DNA of 64,000 nt from Erigeron canadensis (taxonomy: Eukaryota; Streptophyta; Magnoliopsida; Asterales; Asteraceae). The notes below the pieces were generated by a model. It was not told the origin of the DNA and ran no database searches. It saw only the letters and a program-made list of their open reading frames with translations. Made by a program: the position numbers and the translations under genes. The stretch is from the NCBI RefSeq assembly GCF_010389155.1, contig NC_057762.1, positions 36,826,055-36,890,054 of the forward strand. Reading direction: 5' to 3'. Shown one piece after another: positions 46,359-59,344 of the stretch (position 1 is the stretch's first letter; every line of letters starts with the position of its first letter).

Positions 46359-48669
46359 ATGGCAACGGAATCTTCGGAGGGAGAGGAAGAAACGAGACTG
46401 ATGGGAGGAAACCCGCAGTTAGTGATCGACGGGGATCTCCGTGAGATGGCGAAAACCGCTGCTTGGAGTGTTAGCTCTTGTAAACCTGGCAATGGCGTTT
46501 CCTGTCTCAGAGATGATAATTTTGAAACTTATTGGCAGTAATGTTACATTATCTCTATATCTATATACATATACATATTTGTGTTTGTTTCAGCATCATT
46601 TTGTTTGTGAATTTGTGTGTTGTGATTTTTTTTGTTTTATTAGATCGGATGGTGCACAACCGCACCTAGTTAACATTCAGTTTCAAAAAAAAGTTAAGCT
46701 TCAAGTAAGTTCTTCTTTCTTTGTTACTCCTAGTAGTAGTTAAAAGTTTTGGTCCAAATGTTACTATAATGCTACTAAACGTTGATAAAGTATCGGCCTT
46801 ACTAAACGTTTATGATTTTCGGAGCTATGATATATGTGGGGGATGGATGATACCTTGACTAGGTTGATATTAGTGACATAAACTATTTACACGAAGTTTG
46901 TTTCTCTAGCTAAGTTTTTGTTTTATGATATAACCAAAACTAACAAAATTGTAAGTGAACGTTTAGTTGCAGAACAAAACTCTCTACTTTTATGTCTCCA
47001 TTAGATAATGAGAGGTGTTTTTTATTTATTAAGAACCATAGAAAATCTCAAAAACGCGTTTAAATGTTCCATTTTCCAGTTTAGATAACGGATGTAATTG
47101 AAACTAGTTTAAAGGTATAAAAGTTGCTCCTCAGAAACTTACTTATAAAACGGATGGAGTTTTCCTGTGAATTGTTTTCCTTAAAAGTTCAATTTGAACA
47201 CATTTCTTTTCTTTTCTTTTATCTCAGGAAAAATGCTTCATTTTCTACAACTAGACAGGGAATTTAAACTGTGAAAATGCATAGCTAAGTTAAAATTTGG
47301 GGAAGAAACTAGTAATGTTAGGATTGCTACTGATTAGAAGAATAAGGGGCCGTTTGGTTCAAAGATTTCAGTTTAATGGAAAGAAATTTAGGATCTCTTA
47401 TGTTAACATAACAAGATAAGGAAGGAAAGCCAGATTCCTTTCTATCATATTCCATTGAAATCTTTGAACCAAATGGCCCCTAAGTTCTAATTTGAGAACT
47501 TATAAGTAATATGTCTTTTAGGAGTGATTCCCAAAGTATGGAACTCATCGAAAGATGGAAACACCAATCTTGCTTTAATCAGTGTTATTCCTATAACCGT
47601 GATCACGGCTTGAATTTCAGTTTTGTAATGGGAGATTTATTGTTTCTTCAGTTAGTTGCGCTTTATGTTGATTTTAATCTTGATGAGAGTTATACACCTA
47701 GTAGGATTGCAATTCGTGCTGGAGATGGTTTTCACAATTTAAAGGTAGTCTTTCAAGTTTCTTATATTTGGCTTTTTATTATTGTTGGGTTACTGGACTA
47801 AAACTGTATAATGGTTTTGTTAGAAAGATATGGGTTGTCTTACCCAATAAGTTTGATCTTTTTCCATATCATTTTTTGTTGTAGGAAATAAAAACCGTAG
47901 AACTAGTCAAACCAACTGGTTGGGTAAACATATATTTATCTGGAAGTGATCCACGGTAAGCAATACTGGTAAACTATCTGTCATTTTTTTTTCTTTCTGA
48001 ACTGCTTTTCTTTGACATTGTGTTTGATTTTGTGAATCTGTGTTACTTATCTCTAGAATTCTGTATGATAGTATATTAGGATCTTATAAAAAAGTTATAA
48101 ATGTATACATCTCTATAATGTATTCTAGAAACTACAACATGACCTTTTTTATCTTGTGGCAGGGACGCTTTTGTAAATACCTTCATGTTGCAAATTGGTA
48201 TATTGTCAAATCATCTCAACGGCAGGGACACACACGTCCGCCAGATAAAAGTCTATGGACCACGACCGTGAGTGATAGTCCTTTTTCTTGAAGCGTAATT
48301 TGAACCCATTACTTATGAATGGGTCGAATATGGGTTATGCTTTATCTATAATGGTCAAACGGGTAAAATAAAAAAGATTAGGTAATATTGGGTCAAAAGT
48401 CAGTAGGTCACCCAAAATGTATATAAACCTCCTAAATAGTTTTACTCTGAAATTTGATTGTTATGAGTAAATAAACGTCTACAAAATCACTCATATTGAA
48501 CCTTTACCTAACCCGCCCGAGTAGTCTATTTTGCCACTAGAAGTTTTCCGGATGTGATCAATATCTAACTGAAAAATCTTGTTTCATAATGTGTTCCAGG
48601 AACCCTATACCACACCAACCATTTCAATTCACTTCAACTGAATTCATTACTTACTCAACTTTGAGATGA
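46359..48669 (+). CDS. APC10: anaphase-promoting complex subunit 10 (APC10/DOC1)
   Basis: Six exons (46359-46537, 46644-46704, 47652-47744, 47885-47955, 48163-48267, 48600-48669) give 192 residues, the length of Arabidopsis APC10. The DOC/APC10 beta-sandwich is complete: [66 protein letters not shown], and the end of exon 5 with [16 protein letters not shown]. The C-terminal IR-like tail here is YSTLR (animal and yeast members end in an IR-like motif that docks on CDC27). APC10 acts in the nucleus as the D-box co-receptor of the APC/C ubiquitin ligase. All introns are GT-AG. Exon phases join without gaps. A Tourist MITE lies in intron 2. Confidence 0.96.
47346..47480. mobile_element. Tourist-type MITE in APC10 intron 2
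   Basis: GGGGCCGTTTGGTTCAAAG and CTTTGAACCAAATGGCCCC are near-perfect inverted termini. TAA flanks both ends (47343-47345 and 47481-47483). 135 bp, typical PIF/Harbinger-derived MITE. Confidence 0.88.
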
Positions 48670-50170
48670 GGAATCTAAAGGCTCTTAGGTACAGTTCGCC
48701 TTCACAGTTAAATGTACACCATCTCAAGTATATGGCAAAGGTGTTTGTGTTGTTTCTTTATTAGTATTTTGAGCAAAGAATAGAGAATGGTGCCGAGATT
48801 AGATACCATTGTTGTTGAATGGTACACAATGTGGAATAGACAACATTGACCATTTAATTTGCAGTTCTCCACCTTTTAGTTTTTTTTTTTTTTGTTTTTG
48901 TTTTTTTTTGTTGGTTGGATCTGTGACAGAGTATCCAGCTTGCGATGGCCTGTAGTTTATTATTAACATTGTTATTTATAGATTGAATTTGAATCAACAC
49001 GCTTGTGGCTTCGTTACTAAATCAATTGTTGATGGGAATTTGATGAAAATGTAAGAATATGGGAACCAGTTTACTGTAACTTGTCGATTGAGGTTGGTTT
49101 TTTTTTGTTTTGAACATTCGATAGCCAGTAACATCTCTGCTTGCCTTGAGATTGGTTACTGATAAACAGGTTCAAATTAAAGTTCAGTAAATGATTATGT
49201 ATTGTATGCTTTAAGTTAAAGTTATTATAAACAGAATGAAACATACCATAAAAGATGTGTTTGAGGAAAAAGCTTACCATAAAAGATGCGTAAGAGGAAA
49301 ATTTAACCACAAATTTGATAGGTGAAAGCAATTTTTGCACATGTTTGCCTCTAGAAGTCATGTCATTTTTTTTTGGTTTAGTACCTGGGGATGTAAGTAA
49401 CTTTTACATTTTTTCCATCGTGTGAATGTAACTTTCATTTGGTTCATTGTATGTAATCAATCCGTCAAATTGAACGATTAATGTAAAAGTGTATACGTGA
49501 CACACCATATGAGCTGCCACGTAGAAGTTTTTGATTGGTCAACCTTAAAATTTTACACTAATCGTTTAAATTTAACGGGTTAGTTGAATACAATGAACCA
49601 AATGAAAATTACATTCACACAATAGAAAAAATATAAAAGTTACACTTCCAAATACTTAACCCCCTTTTTTTTTTTTGTTGGATGCCGAGTTCAGACAATA
49701 TATGCTTTCCTATAAATCTATTTCGACTCAGACATATCCAAACAGATGTTAATTGTTAAATATCCAGATATGATGAACAAGCAGGAAGCCACATCCCATC
49801 GGTGTCCCACGTGTGACACATCAGTTCAGTCTCTTGATGAGATGTATAACTGTACAAGTATAACTATCGAAGGTCTGACTGGGATTTCGTAAAATGTTAT
49901 ATTCCTATAACAGATTAACAGCAAATTGTCCAATAAACTGCAAACACGATGTTCTATCAAGTATCAACTACTCATAAGTCCCTTGTATAAATGATGAAAG
50001 TATACAATGTAGAATGTAAGCTTTATAAACAGAATCTGTTCAACATAACTTCATATGGAACAAACTCTACTTTTGTAAAAAAGAAAGACAACTTGTGAAG
50101 CAATATGAAAAGCAGTTGTATATGGATCCTATGTATCAAGCATGTTATACATGTATACGACTAACGTAGG
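48670..50170. other. convergent intergenic region between APC10 and PPAT
   Basis: Both 3' UTRs should lie here. T-rich runs at about 48880-48910 and 49664-49676. Two related segments near 49385-49460 and 49560-49640 read as inverted copies ('AACTTTCATTTGGTTCATTG' versus 'CAATGAACCAAATGAAAATT'), forming a ~250-bp foldback, possibly a MITE relic. No gene was seen. Confidence 0.45.
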
Positions 50171-52890
50171 CTAAACTTTTCCAGCCATCTCAGCCTCAAG
50201 TTTCCTCAATGTGGTGGAACTCAGCTTTTCCCCACTCGATTCTTCAGATACCAGATTCACTACTTCAATCTGCACATAACCTATGATGTCATTATCTCTG
50301 TCATAGTACCAAAGGTGGCAATTTTGACCCATGAACTTTTAATTGGCGAGATTTGGGTTGTTCTTTATTTAAACGGGTCAAAAAATAGCCAATAAATTCA
50401 ACCCACTTACATTTGAATGGGACGATTTGGGTTGTGATATCTTAGATGTGCCAAATATAAAGACAGATAACAAGGGAATGTGTCAAACGGGTTTTATAGT
50501 AAGATTATTATTATAGCAATAACATTGTTTTCTGTAAACTTAAATCATGATTAACTCATATCTTATTTATAAAACTTCTATTAAAATGGACAAACATATT
50601 TGCAGGTCAACCCAGCCCATTTCACCCAGAATAAGAAAAGGCCAGTTTCCCAACCGCTAGACCATCCACCTCTAAGAGGTACCAATGCACAACAACAAAA
50701 ACGTATGTAATTTGTAGAAGACGTGCCTTTAGTTGCGAGAGGCCTCTCTCTGCTCTCTTCTTGTTGACCGATAATCCACCTGGTAATGTCTCCTTGCTGC
50801 CAAACAAGAATCTTTCTTAAGCTCCATATAGACCACACAAGACTTCCAAGAAACAGCTATGTAATGCTGGTAACCAACTAATCTTAGGCAGTTGATGGCT
50901 GATATAACAAATATTTTAAATGGCATAGAAAAATCTTTAAAAGATTTACATTGGCCTCCACATTTGGGACCAGTGGTCCCTTTAATTTATGAAAACAAAC
51001 CATAAATGTAACCTAAGAACTTCAATTATTTTGTCATATTGATGTGGAAGTTAAAACGGATAATGTCATAACATAGCAAAATACTTTTCCAAAAGTTGAT
51101 TCAGGTAATTTTATTCACCATTGTTTAGCATAATGACCGGTCAGAATTGGCTGCTTGTCAAAATTATGTTACGCCTGTCAAACTTATGTTATGCCACATC
51201 ACCCTTATTACTGGTTGTAGCGGTGAAACTAAGCTATAGCTGGTCACAAAAGTTATAATTACCTAGGTGGACATGAAAGAGTTTATAATCACCAAAAATT
51301 ACATTTCGGATAAATATCATTAACCCGAAAAGACATTTTATTTCCTTCCTAAGTACCAATTTCATGAAGATATAATACTGCTTAAACCTACAATCTTGGT
51401 TGAGGAGCTGACCTGACAACAATAGCCTCCAGATCTTTATCGACAATTGAAGGACCATAGGGATCTGTAATGGGTTCAACTTGTACCACCAGTTCAGGTT
51501 TGATAGACTGAATACAAAGGAAATTAGTGGGCATGTTAAGCAAATTATTAATGGAGGGGAGGAGAAAAATTACAGATACAAAAACTATATAAAAAAAACT
51601 TCTTGCTGAAATTTTAAAGAACAAGAGCCCTCAACTCATATAATATTGAGAAATGAATTCCTAGGTGAGACAGATCCTAAGAGAAGAAGAAATGAAATCT
51701 TTGGTACCTTAATGTAATCTTCAACAGTTTTCATTCTCTCTTCAATAGGCATAATGAGTTCTGCAAACTGCAAAAGTTGGTACATCAACATCACACTACA
51801 TAAGTCACGGAAATTGGTTGAATAATTTGATGGATGTAAAATGAGCACAATTAAGATAGACCTACGAAATAAAAGGTTTAATGAAATTACTTATCCTTTT
51901 GGAAAAATATTAAAGACTTGTAGGTTCACAAAAACATTTGTTTATAAGTGTAGCATTCAACTTGTTATCCCCCTGGCGCTCTCGTGAATATCAGCTATAC
52001 TAAATGACTTGTCTAAAACAGGACAAGATGCCAGGATTGATGTAGTTCACATGACGGAAGGATTACAAGTAATGTGTAATAACTATTTTTGTTAAGCTAA
52101 ACAACTGAGGAAAGAATACAAGTTCAATGACCATATGATCTACTCTTTGAAAAATACATGATGGTTCCATAACCATTTTCCAAATGAGCTTCTAGACCAA
52201 ATTTGAAATACGCCATAGCAGTTTTTCCTTTTTCCATTTGTGTGGGTGGAGGGACTTAACTGCTCTGTAATGAACTCAAAATTTGCAAAATGAAGCAGGG
52301 CTATATGTACATGAATGGTATGCAAGTGTCGACATATAACGGGAGTTAACTAACAAGTGAAAAGCATTACTAGAATACACATGTTAGCAAAAAGAGACAA
52401 GGAGAAAGGTGTAAAACCTGTTTCTTGGCCAACATAGGTCCATCACAAACACCAACTACTATTCGATCCTTGGCCAACTCTGCAGCCGCCTATAAGCGAC
52501 ATTCAAAACCTCAATACTTGAGTATAAAATAAAAATAAGTGTATATCAACTTTACTCCAAATCCTATTGCATGCATCCAACTTTGATCGCTAGCTTCTAT
52601 CTATCGTGTATATTCAAGTTTCAAAATATTTGCTATTCGGTGCTATTTTTGCAGACGTGACATCCACATTAAAAAAAAAATACATACATAAAAAAATAAA
52701 AAAAATAAAATAAAAAATGAAATTCATGTGATTACAGATAGACGGAAGCAAAAACCTTGAGGAAAAGGCGATGACCGTCATGTAAGCGATCAAAGGTACC
52801 ACCTAGAACCACAGCTTCATAAGAATTCGACGGAGATATGGTTGACAAATTCGACTCGGGCGCTATGTTCAAGTCCTCCACAATTGTCAT
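50171..52890 (-). CDS. COAD: phosphopantetheine adenylyltransferase (PPAT, CoA biosynthesis)
   Basis: Six exons on the minus strand (52756-52890, 52418-52489, 51708-51767, 51413-51507, 50727-50796, 50171-50269) give 176 residues, the length of Arabidopsis COAD. The nucleotidyltransferase signature is [11 protein letters not shown] at 30-40, with the HxGH-type H37/H40 pair. It is followed by [49 protein letters not shown] and [20 protein letters not shown]. The enzyme adenylates 4'-phosphopantetheine to dephospho-CoA, the fourth step from pantothenate. No targeting peptide is apparent, so it is probably cytosolic. The junction after ...LSQLK uses a GC donor (AAG|GCACGT) with a normal AG acceptor; the others are GT-AG. 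Family alignment supports this junction because LK joins IEVVNLV directly. Confidence 0.95.
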
Positions 52891-53559
52891 TTTACCACAC
52901 TTCTAATCTATCTAATACTACTAATATATATGTGTCTCTTCAAACTGTAAACATCAACAAATAAATAGGTGGGTATAATATTTAGTAAACTCTAATCTTT
53001 TTTTTTTTTTAAACATATAACAGTATACTCTAATCTAATATTTAGTACTTGATAATATATCAGTAATAATTAATTAGACTAATAATAGATTAGTATATAA
53101 ATCAAGTTAAATTTACCTGCTGCAGGCAGGATATAAGGTGGTTGTTTTTCAGGTAGCTAGATATGAAGTCCGATGTAAATAAGGTAAGGTTTAGTCGGAC
53201 ACAGATGGTCGGTCAAACAACAACAACTCAACACCAACCAAAATAGATACGAAAAATATATATAATAATCATTTATGTTTATAATATTTAAATATTTAGA
53301 TATTTGATTAAACAGCGAAATGGCAGAACGATGACCAGAATTGTTTCATCCATGGAAATGGAAATAGCATATTTGGGATGGTGGTGGGGTAACAATTTTT
53401 TTCTTTTTCTTTTTTGTTCATATTTCTTTTTATTATTACTATTATTAATTAAAGTTAATTGATTAGTATTATGATTTTCCCTTTATTTATTGTATCTGTG
53501 ATTATGCAGAGGAAATAATGACGTTGACATTGATGTTGGTAGATTTATAAACTTTTACG
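52891..53559. other. upstream flank of PPAT
   Basis: Probable PPAT promoter. No gene was seen. A 'CTGCTGCAGGCAGG' palindrome-like spot lies near 53118. Confidence 0.35.
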
Positions 53560-53814
53560 ATCATGGTACTCGCGGCGATGACATTAATTGCGATATGGTG
53601 ATGTTGACGGATGATGATGACGTCGGCGTCAAGTGGTGTAGCTAATTGAGAGAAAAATATTTGATTTTTAAAGATAGTGAATATCCTTTGAAAGATTATG
53701 AAATGATTTGGTAAGTTAATTATTTAAGAGTAAAATGGTAATTTCGTATGTCCCAAAATTATAAACTTTTCAACATAAGTGTATAATTTTTATATAGTAG
53801 TATAGAAGTATAGA
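53560..53814 (-). mobile_element. Helitron-like element
   Basis: The minus strand starts TCTATACTTCTATAC. The interior has the family's 'GTCGGCGTCAAGTGGTGTAG' signature (plus-strand reading). The 3' end near 53560 is degenerate. Confidence 0.4.
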
Positions 53815-53981
53815 TGAATAGGAAAGTGATATATCTACAACTCTTTTTTGTCATCTACGACAATATATTGAACAGTTGTACATTGTGCTGTAAAATATAT
53901 ACAATTGTTGTAAATGGCTAAAAAGTAATGTATATATATCACTCCTTTTATGGATATGATGATTAAACGAATTAGAAGTAA

Positions 53982-54150
53982 CTAGGCGGTATTCGCACAA
54001 TGCAGTAACAATTGCAGCGAGAAATGGTGGTGGCAGCAGAGGCGGTGACAAGCGGGCGACGGTGGCATTAGCGTTGATAGCAATAGCAGTGTAAAATGGG
54101 GTTTGTAGTTATTTGAACGCTTTAGGAATGTATGTTTTAAATAATTCATT
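53982..54150 (-). mobile_element. Helitron-like 3' portion
   Basis: The minus strand ends 'GCATTGTGCGAATACCGC' then CTAG and T at 53981-53985. The preceding GGTGG/GGCGG-rich stretch is as in the other copies. The 5' end is not defined. Confidence 0.4.
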
Positions 54151-54219
54151 AAATGCATTATATTGAATGGAGATATTTTAATTATTAAATTAAAAAAAAT
54201 TATATTCAGGCCTTCAGGG

Positions 54220-55247
54220 TAGGGATGAGCAAATGAACCGAAAACCCGTGACCCGACTCAAACCCGCCCAAACCCGACCCGAACCGACCCGCCCGGGAGC
54301 TTAACGGGCCGGGTTTCGGTTCGACTTTTAATAGATTTTCGGTTCTCGGGTCGGGTCGGTCCAAAACCGCCAAAACCCGACAAAAACCCGGCATGCCTGC
54401 AATACCCTGGATATTCTTACACCTGTTCCATGTTTAATCAATAAAAATATATTGATAGATCTCATACAATTGGTTTTAGAGAAATATAGATAGAAAGATA
54501 GATATAATAAATTGCATTATGCAATTTCAAGGACTTTAATGAAATACGTAAGATGATATATGTTAGGAGAATCATTATGAACATGAGAATTGAGAAGTGC
54601 AAAAAATTGAGAAGGGCAGAAGCTGTATTTCTCTTGTTTTGTTTTCAGGTAAAAGAAAGTGAAGGGGGAGAGTAAAGAGAATTGATAAGGGTGGGTTGAA
54701 CATAGATTATAGTTTATACTTAACCATGGTTGAGTAACCATGGATATTTATTACAAATTCCAATAAAATATGACCCGTTGATATGCTAGCATATATATTT
54801 TAAAGAATACATGTACTACAAGTCTACAACTGGTTGATTGAGAAGGGAACAAAAATTTAGATTTTCAAAGTCTTTGAATATACACATTTTTCTCTTTTTC
54901 AAACATCTCTTTTCAAATCATTTTACCCAATACCCATCACCTACATCCGAATATGTTCCATATATATATAACTTGAAAACATGGAAGACCAGTTTATAAA
55001 TACATAACAGAAACCTCATGAAACAATACGTAGTAGAGAATCCATGAAAACATTGAAGCCCAGGTGATGGTCCATTCAAACGGTTCAACCCATAAAAACC
55101 GAACCCGACCCACCAAAACCCGACCCGAACCGACCCGTCCGGAGATTAACGGGCCGGGTCACGGTTCCGTTTTTCATGCAATCCCGGGTCGCGGGTCATG
55201 ACGGTTCGGTCCGAGTCGGGCCGGGTTTTGACCCGTGCACATCCCTA
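54220..55247. mobile_element. hAT-like non-autonomous element, ACCCG-motif type
   Basis: Termini TAGGGATGAGCAAATG and GTGCACATCCCTA are inverted. An 8-bp target duplication, CTTCAGGG (54212-54219) and CTTCAGGC (55248-55255), has one mismatch. About 180 bp at each end consists of AACCCGACCCG/CGGGTCGGG motifs in opposite orientation. The ~620-bp centre is AT-rich and codes nothing recognisable. 1,028 bp. Confidence 0.75.
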
Positions 55248-56459
55248 CTTCAGGCTATACTGGTTCATTATATAGGGGATATCATCCTATTCGTACTACA
55301 ACGCTACGCAACCTTAGGTATTACTACCTTCAAATTCCATGGCTTAAGTGGGTGTATTTAATAAACCTCAGGAGATAAAGTAGAAAATCTTTTTTAAACA
55401 AATCAGCATCACATATCATTTCCCTAATTTTGAATTCTTTATATAAAAAAATCGAATTTTTCATCTTTAACTTTTCCAGAAAATGAAAAAGTTTATATTG
55501 ATAAGACCTGGTTTTATCATTTTAATTAAATTTATTTCTTATTTAATCACACTTTCATTGCCTTAGTACAATAAATTGTAATCGGTTCTTTTAAATGATA
55601 TGATTGAGCCTCATGTTATTACATGGTATGAGAATACTTTGATACAAAAGAAGCTAATAATGAGATGTTTTGCAACTTGGTATGAAGCGTTTAAAAACTA
55701 CCTTATGTACAAAGATTACATGGTATGAGAAATGAGAATACTTTGATACAAAAGAAGCTAATAGAGATGTTTTGCAACTTGGTATGAAGCGTTGAAAAAC
55801 TATCTTATGTACAAAGAGACTTTTCAAGTTACTTTTTTTTTATGATAAGTTGATAACTGTTTCTTTTTTTTTTTTTTTTTTTTGCAATGGACTACTTTTT
55901 AGGCTTGAAAAAAAGTATTCCCATAACCCAAGATATCGGTGAAACGTTTATTGCCTGTTCTGTTAATATGCTCTTTTTAAGTTTTCAACAATCGACTAAT
56001 CTTCATCAGTTATAATTCATGTCAAAGTATGCTTAACTGAATGAGATGAGATAACGGATAACTCATTTATAGATGATCACACAACTCTCGTGATGACATG
56101 TCGTTCCTTTTCCCGGATCCACATCCAGGGTTACTAGTCGAATCCATGTCTGCGCTTCATAGCCAATTCTATATCCATCTTCTTAATCAATATCTAGGAA
56201 ATTTTGGTTTACTAAAGTAACTTATTTCCATTCTCGGAAGTTTTTTCTCGTGATTTAATCATCTAAAGTTAGTAAGTTTTCTTTAAAAAATAAATAAATA
56301 AATAAACCTTGGAGGGTTTATACATAGCGTTCAACAAACATTGCACTCAACTACTCAAGGAAAGGTTAGTGAGTGGTATTTGGTTGTACATCGAGTACAA
56401 TATACGAACACATCTTGAGTAAAAGTAAGAAATCAACTAGTCATTCTAGGCTTTCATTG
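55248..56459. other. spacer downstream of TMEM53-like gene 2
   Basis: Contains the 97-bp tandem duplication listed separately and a T23 tract near 55860-55883. No gene was seen; the 61-codon ORF at 55176-55361 crosses the end of the hAT-like element. Confidence 0.45.
55619..55817 (+). repeat. tandem duplication, ~97-bp unit
   Basis: Two consecutive copies (starts at 55619 and 55716) share 'AATACTTTGATACAAAAGAA', 'TTTTGCAACTTGGTATGAAG' and 'CTTATGTACAAAGA'. They differ by a few substitutions and short indels, so it is a fairly recent local duplication. Confidence 0.85.
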
Positions 56460-59131
56460 TCACTGAACTAAGTTGTACACATGCTTGTCATTTGCAGCAA
56501 AACAATCTTTCAAGAAATTTTGAATCACAGAACGGTATGTATGTGGGAACGTCCGGTAATGATCTACATGTGGGGTCGATTTGAAGTTGAATGTGGTTAC
56601 TTTTCTTCCCTGTTTCTTTTGTTCCTCAGCAAATGCTTCTATTTTTTGAAATGGAATTACCTTATCCGCTGTACTGTAGAGGTAGAGTTGCGGGTGAGGA
56701 GGCTGGTTTACCGATAGAGTGGATATTACGTTTATCAACTTCCTGTGAAGTAAAACAACATAACGATTTAGTAAGAAACTATTTCCTCTAAACATCAAGG
56801 TAATGAGGTAGGGAGTTGTGGTGTCTATAATACCCATCTATGAATATCTTATGGAGCAAAAACAATAGTATCGACATTATTACCTTTGTTATATGGGTAT
56901 CTAGAATTTCAAATTTTGTCAAGTAACCAAAAGGAAAAATTGGTAACTAAACAAAATACTGAGTCTTGTTGGACACTTGGACAAAAGCAGCAATAACAAT
57001 TTTGTAACAAATGGACGCATAGGTAGCTAAATACTTCAATAGATTATCAGTGTGTCAAATATGATAACTAAAATTAACATTATTTCCCGTTCAAAAAAAA
57101 TAATAATAATAACTTTATTTCAACAACAATAGTATAGTACTAATTTGAATAAAAGGGTTAGGAGGTTTTATGCATAATAAATGCATTTGGGGCAACTTTT
57201 AACCAGCTTCCTTATAAACTAAATACCTTAATTTTACATGTTTGACCTAATCGACCCGTTCTAAATTGGTGGACAAAGCCTGATAGCCACCTCTACTAAT
57301 AATGTTAGAAGTTCTAGGGGACGTAGGAGACAGATTCGTTCCAAGTCTAGAAACTGTACCATTTCTGGTAACAATGTGAACCAAAAAGGTTCTGAAATAT
57401 CAAAGAAAAAACACTGCGATAATAATAAAAATTAGAAATCGTCTGCAAGAAAAGCAAGAACTTTGATATCATGACAGCAGAAAGATAGGTAACTATAACT
57501 TTAGATTTTGTCAAAGAAACAAAAAGTTGGATACTTTTCTTGAGAAATCCTAAGACAAATATAACCATAAGACTCATGGAACAAAAATAATAGATTGTTA
57601 TATATTTAGAAGCTGGAGCATTGTTTTTAAGTAACACCATGAAGTGGTAAACGGAAGATAGATAAGTCATATACAAAAAAGTACTTACAGCTTTATATCT
57701 GGATATTGAAGAAGATAAGTGAAAAACTTCTCAAATACGGTTAGAAGTAAGACCTCCGTGCACGAAGGTTTGTCTGTACTCACAATTGTTGCTCCATTTT
57801 GAAGTTCTCCAGTCTCAGAGGAAGCATAAACCGCAGAACTTTGCTTTTTAAGCATTGCGGTGGTGAATCCAGCTGACCATACCTGCAGATGGTGGAAAAA
57901 GAAATAGATAAATGAAGTACCTACAAATATTGTATATCAATGTTAGGTAGCCGAAGTACTGAATACCAACATTGTTTTCAAAAATATAAACCTTGCAGCA
58001 AACAGAAACAAATAAGAGCGTCGTAAACTCAAAAAATCAGCAATGTGCAAAAAGATTCGCAGCCATAACAATCAAATATTACACAAATGAAAAAGACTAA
58101 ACCTTGGGATCAAGCCCAGCGGCACCTCCTGAATCAACAACGCACCCTTTAATTTTCTTAAGTATCTCTTCTCTACCCTGCAATTGATTCAAAATAGCAC
58201 CATATCTGCAAACACAATTCAACCTAAACATAAGAAACCAGATAAAGAAAAACACAATCAAACGTCTACTCATGTCACACTCATATGCACATAAAAAGGC
58301 TAGACATATTTCTAAGAAACCGATGCACAACTATTTTCATTCTGACGTACACCAACGTCCAGTTTTCATAACCTGATAAACTGAACGCGGGTGTGTATCA
58401 GTTAACAAACTACACACATTTTCACAAATATTTAACCTTTTTGACAATTTGTATAAGTCAATTACAAACAAGTACATAATATATATACGAAAATATAACG
58501 AATTAACCTACGCAAGCCAGCCGGTATTGCTAAACGTGTGGAAGATCAAAAATCGCTCTCTGCCATCATCCCCATCCTTGTTCTCCATCCATTTCACAAT
58601 CTCATCACTCAAATCCTCAACTCTTTTCTCCATTCTCCTTCCCAAATCAAACCCCAACACATCATTCACCGAAGTTGGAAATGTGATGACATTCATACCC
58701 AACAAACTATACATTTCAGCATACCTCTTCAAATGTTTTTGTTGTGATCCTAACCAACCCAGCACAACAACTGTCACAACCGGGCGATTTTCCTTATCAA
58801 AAAACCCCAATTCTCCATCGTTTTCGACGTCGAATGGGAACTTCCATTCGAAGAGCTTTTCGTTGTTCCCGGAGAGAATTCGGGCGAATCGGTTTGTGGG
58901 TATTGAGGAGGAGGTGAAATTGGGCTGAATTGAAGAAGAAAGGAAGAATCTTGGTTTGAAATTGGGGAAACCAGGGTTTGGGTTTGATAGTGAAAGGGTG
59001 ATGGGGTGATGATTGATGGGGAAATGAGATGGGTTTTGAGAGAAATGAAAAGGGGGGTGTTTGGGAAGAAGGATAGTAGTGAGGAAATGGGGTTTGATTA
59101 GTGATTTGGTGATGATTGATGATGCTTCCAT
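56460..59131 (-). CDS. TMEM53-like / DUF829 alpha/beta-hydrolase, gene 2
   Basis: Four exons on the minus strand (58512-59131, 58103-58205, 57689-57882, 56460-56742; phases 2, 0, 2) give 399 residues. The start MEASSIITKSL aligns with the paralogue's MEFTLSKSL; an upstream in-frame ATG (59227) would add 32 residues of probable leader. The N-terminal ~90 residues are S-, P- and H-rich and resemble a plastid transit peptide. The core has VLGWLGSQQKHLKRYAEMY, FHTFSNTGW (probable nucleophile S), YSTADKVIPF (acid D) and HVDHYR (catalytic H). Exon 2 is the same length as in gene 1 (103 nt), while exon 3 is longer and diverged. Intron 3 is only 946 bp, so it shows the state of this intron without the retrotransposon. 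The antisense 159-codon ORF over exon 1 is a shadow. Confidence 0.9.
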
Positions 59132-59344
59132 GGTGATGAATCCAAACACTGTCTCTGATAATATGGAATGGAAATGGAAGTGATGATCAGGTGGTGAAGT
59201 AGAAATTGGTTTTGGAATCTGATGCAACAGGCAGGAGAATTAGAAGTTGTGACTATGAGTTAACTGAGTTCGCTCATCGAAGTCTAGCAACGTGAAACTA
59301 TAGAGTTTTAGTTTCCAAACTTCTTAATTTTGTTAACATATATA
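59132..59344. other. upstream flank of TMEM53-like gene 2
   Basis: Likely promoter and 5' UTR; no clear TATA element was identified. Confidence 0.35.

Noticed and set aside
58449..58928. 159-codon ORF on the plus strand
   Set aside because: It is antisense to exon 1 of the second TMEM53-like gene, whose minus-strand reading has the hydrolase motifs and fits its paralogue.
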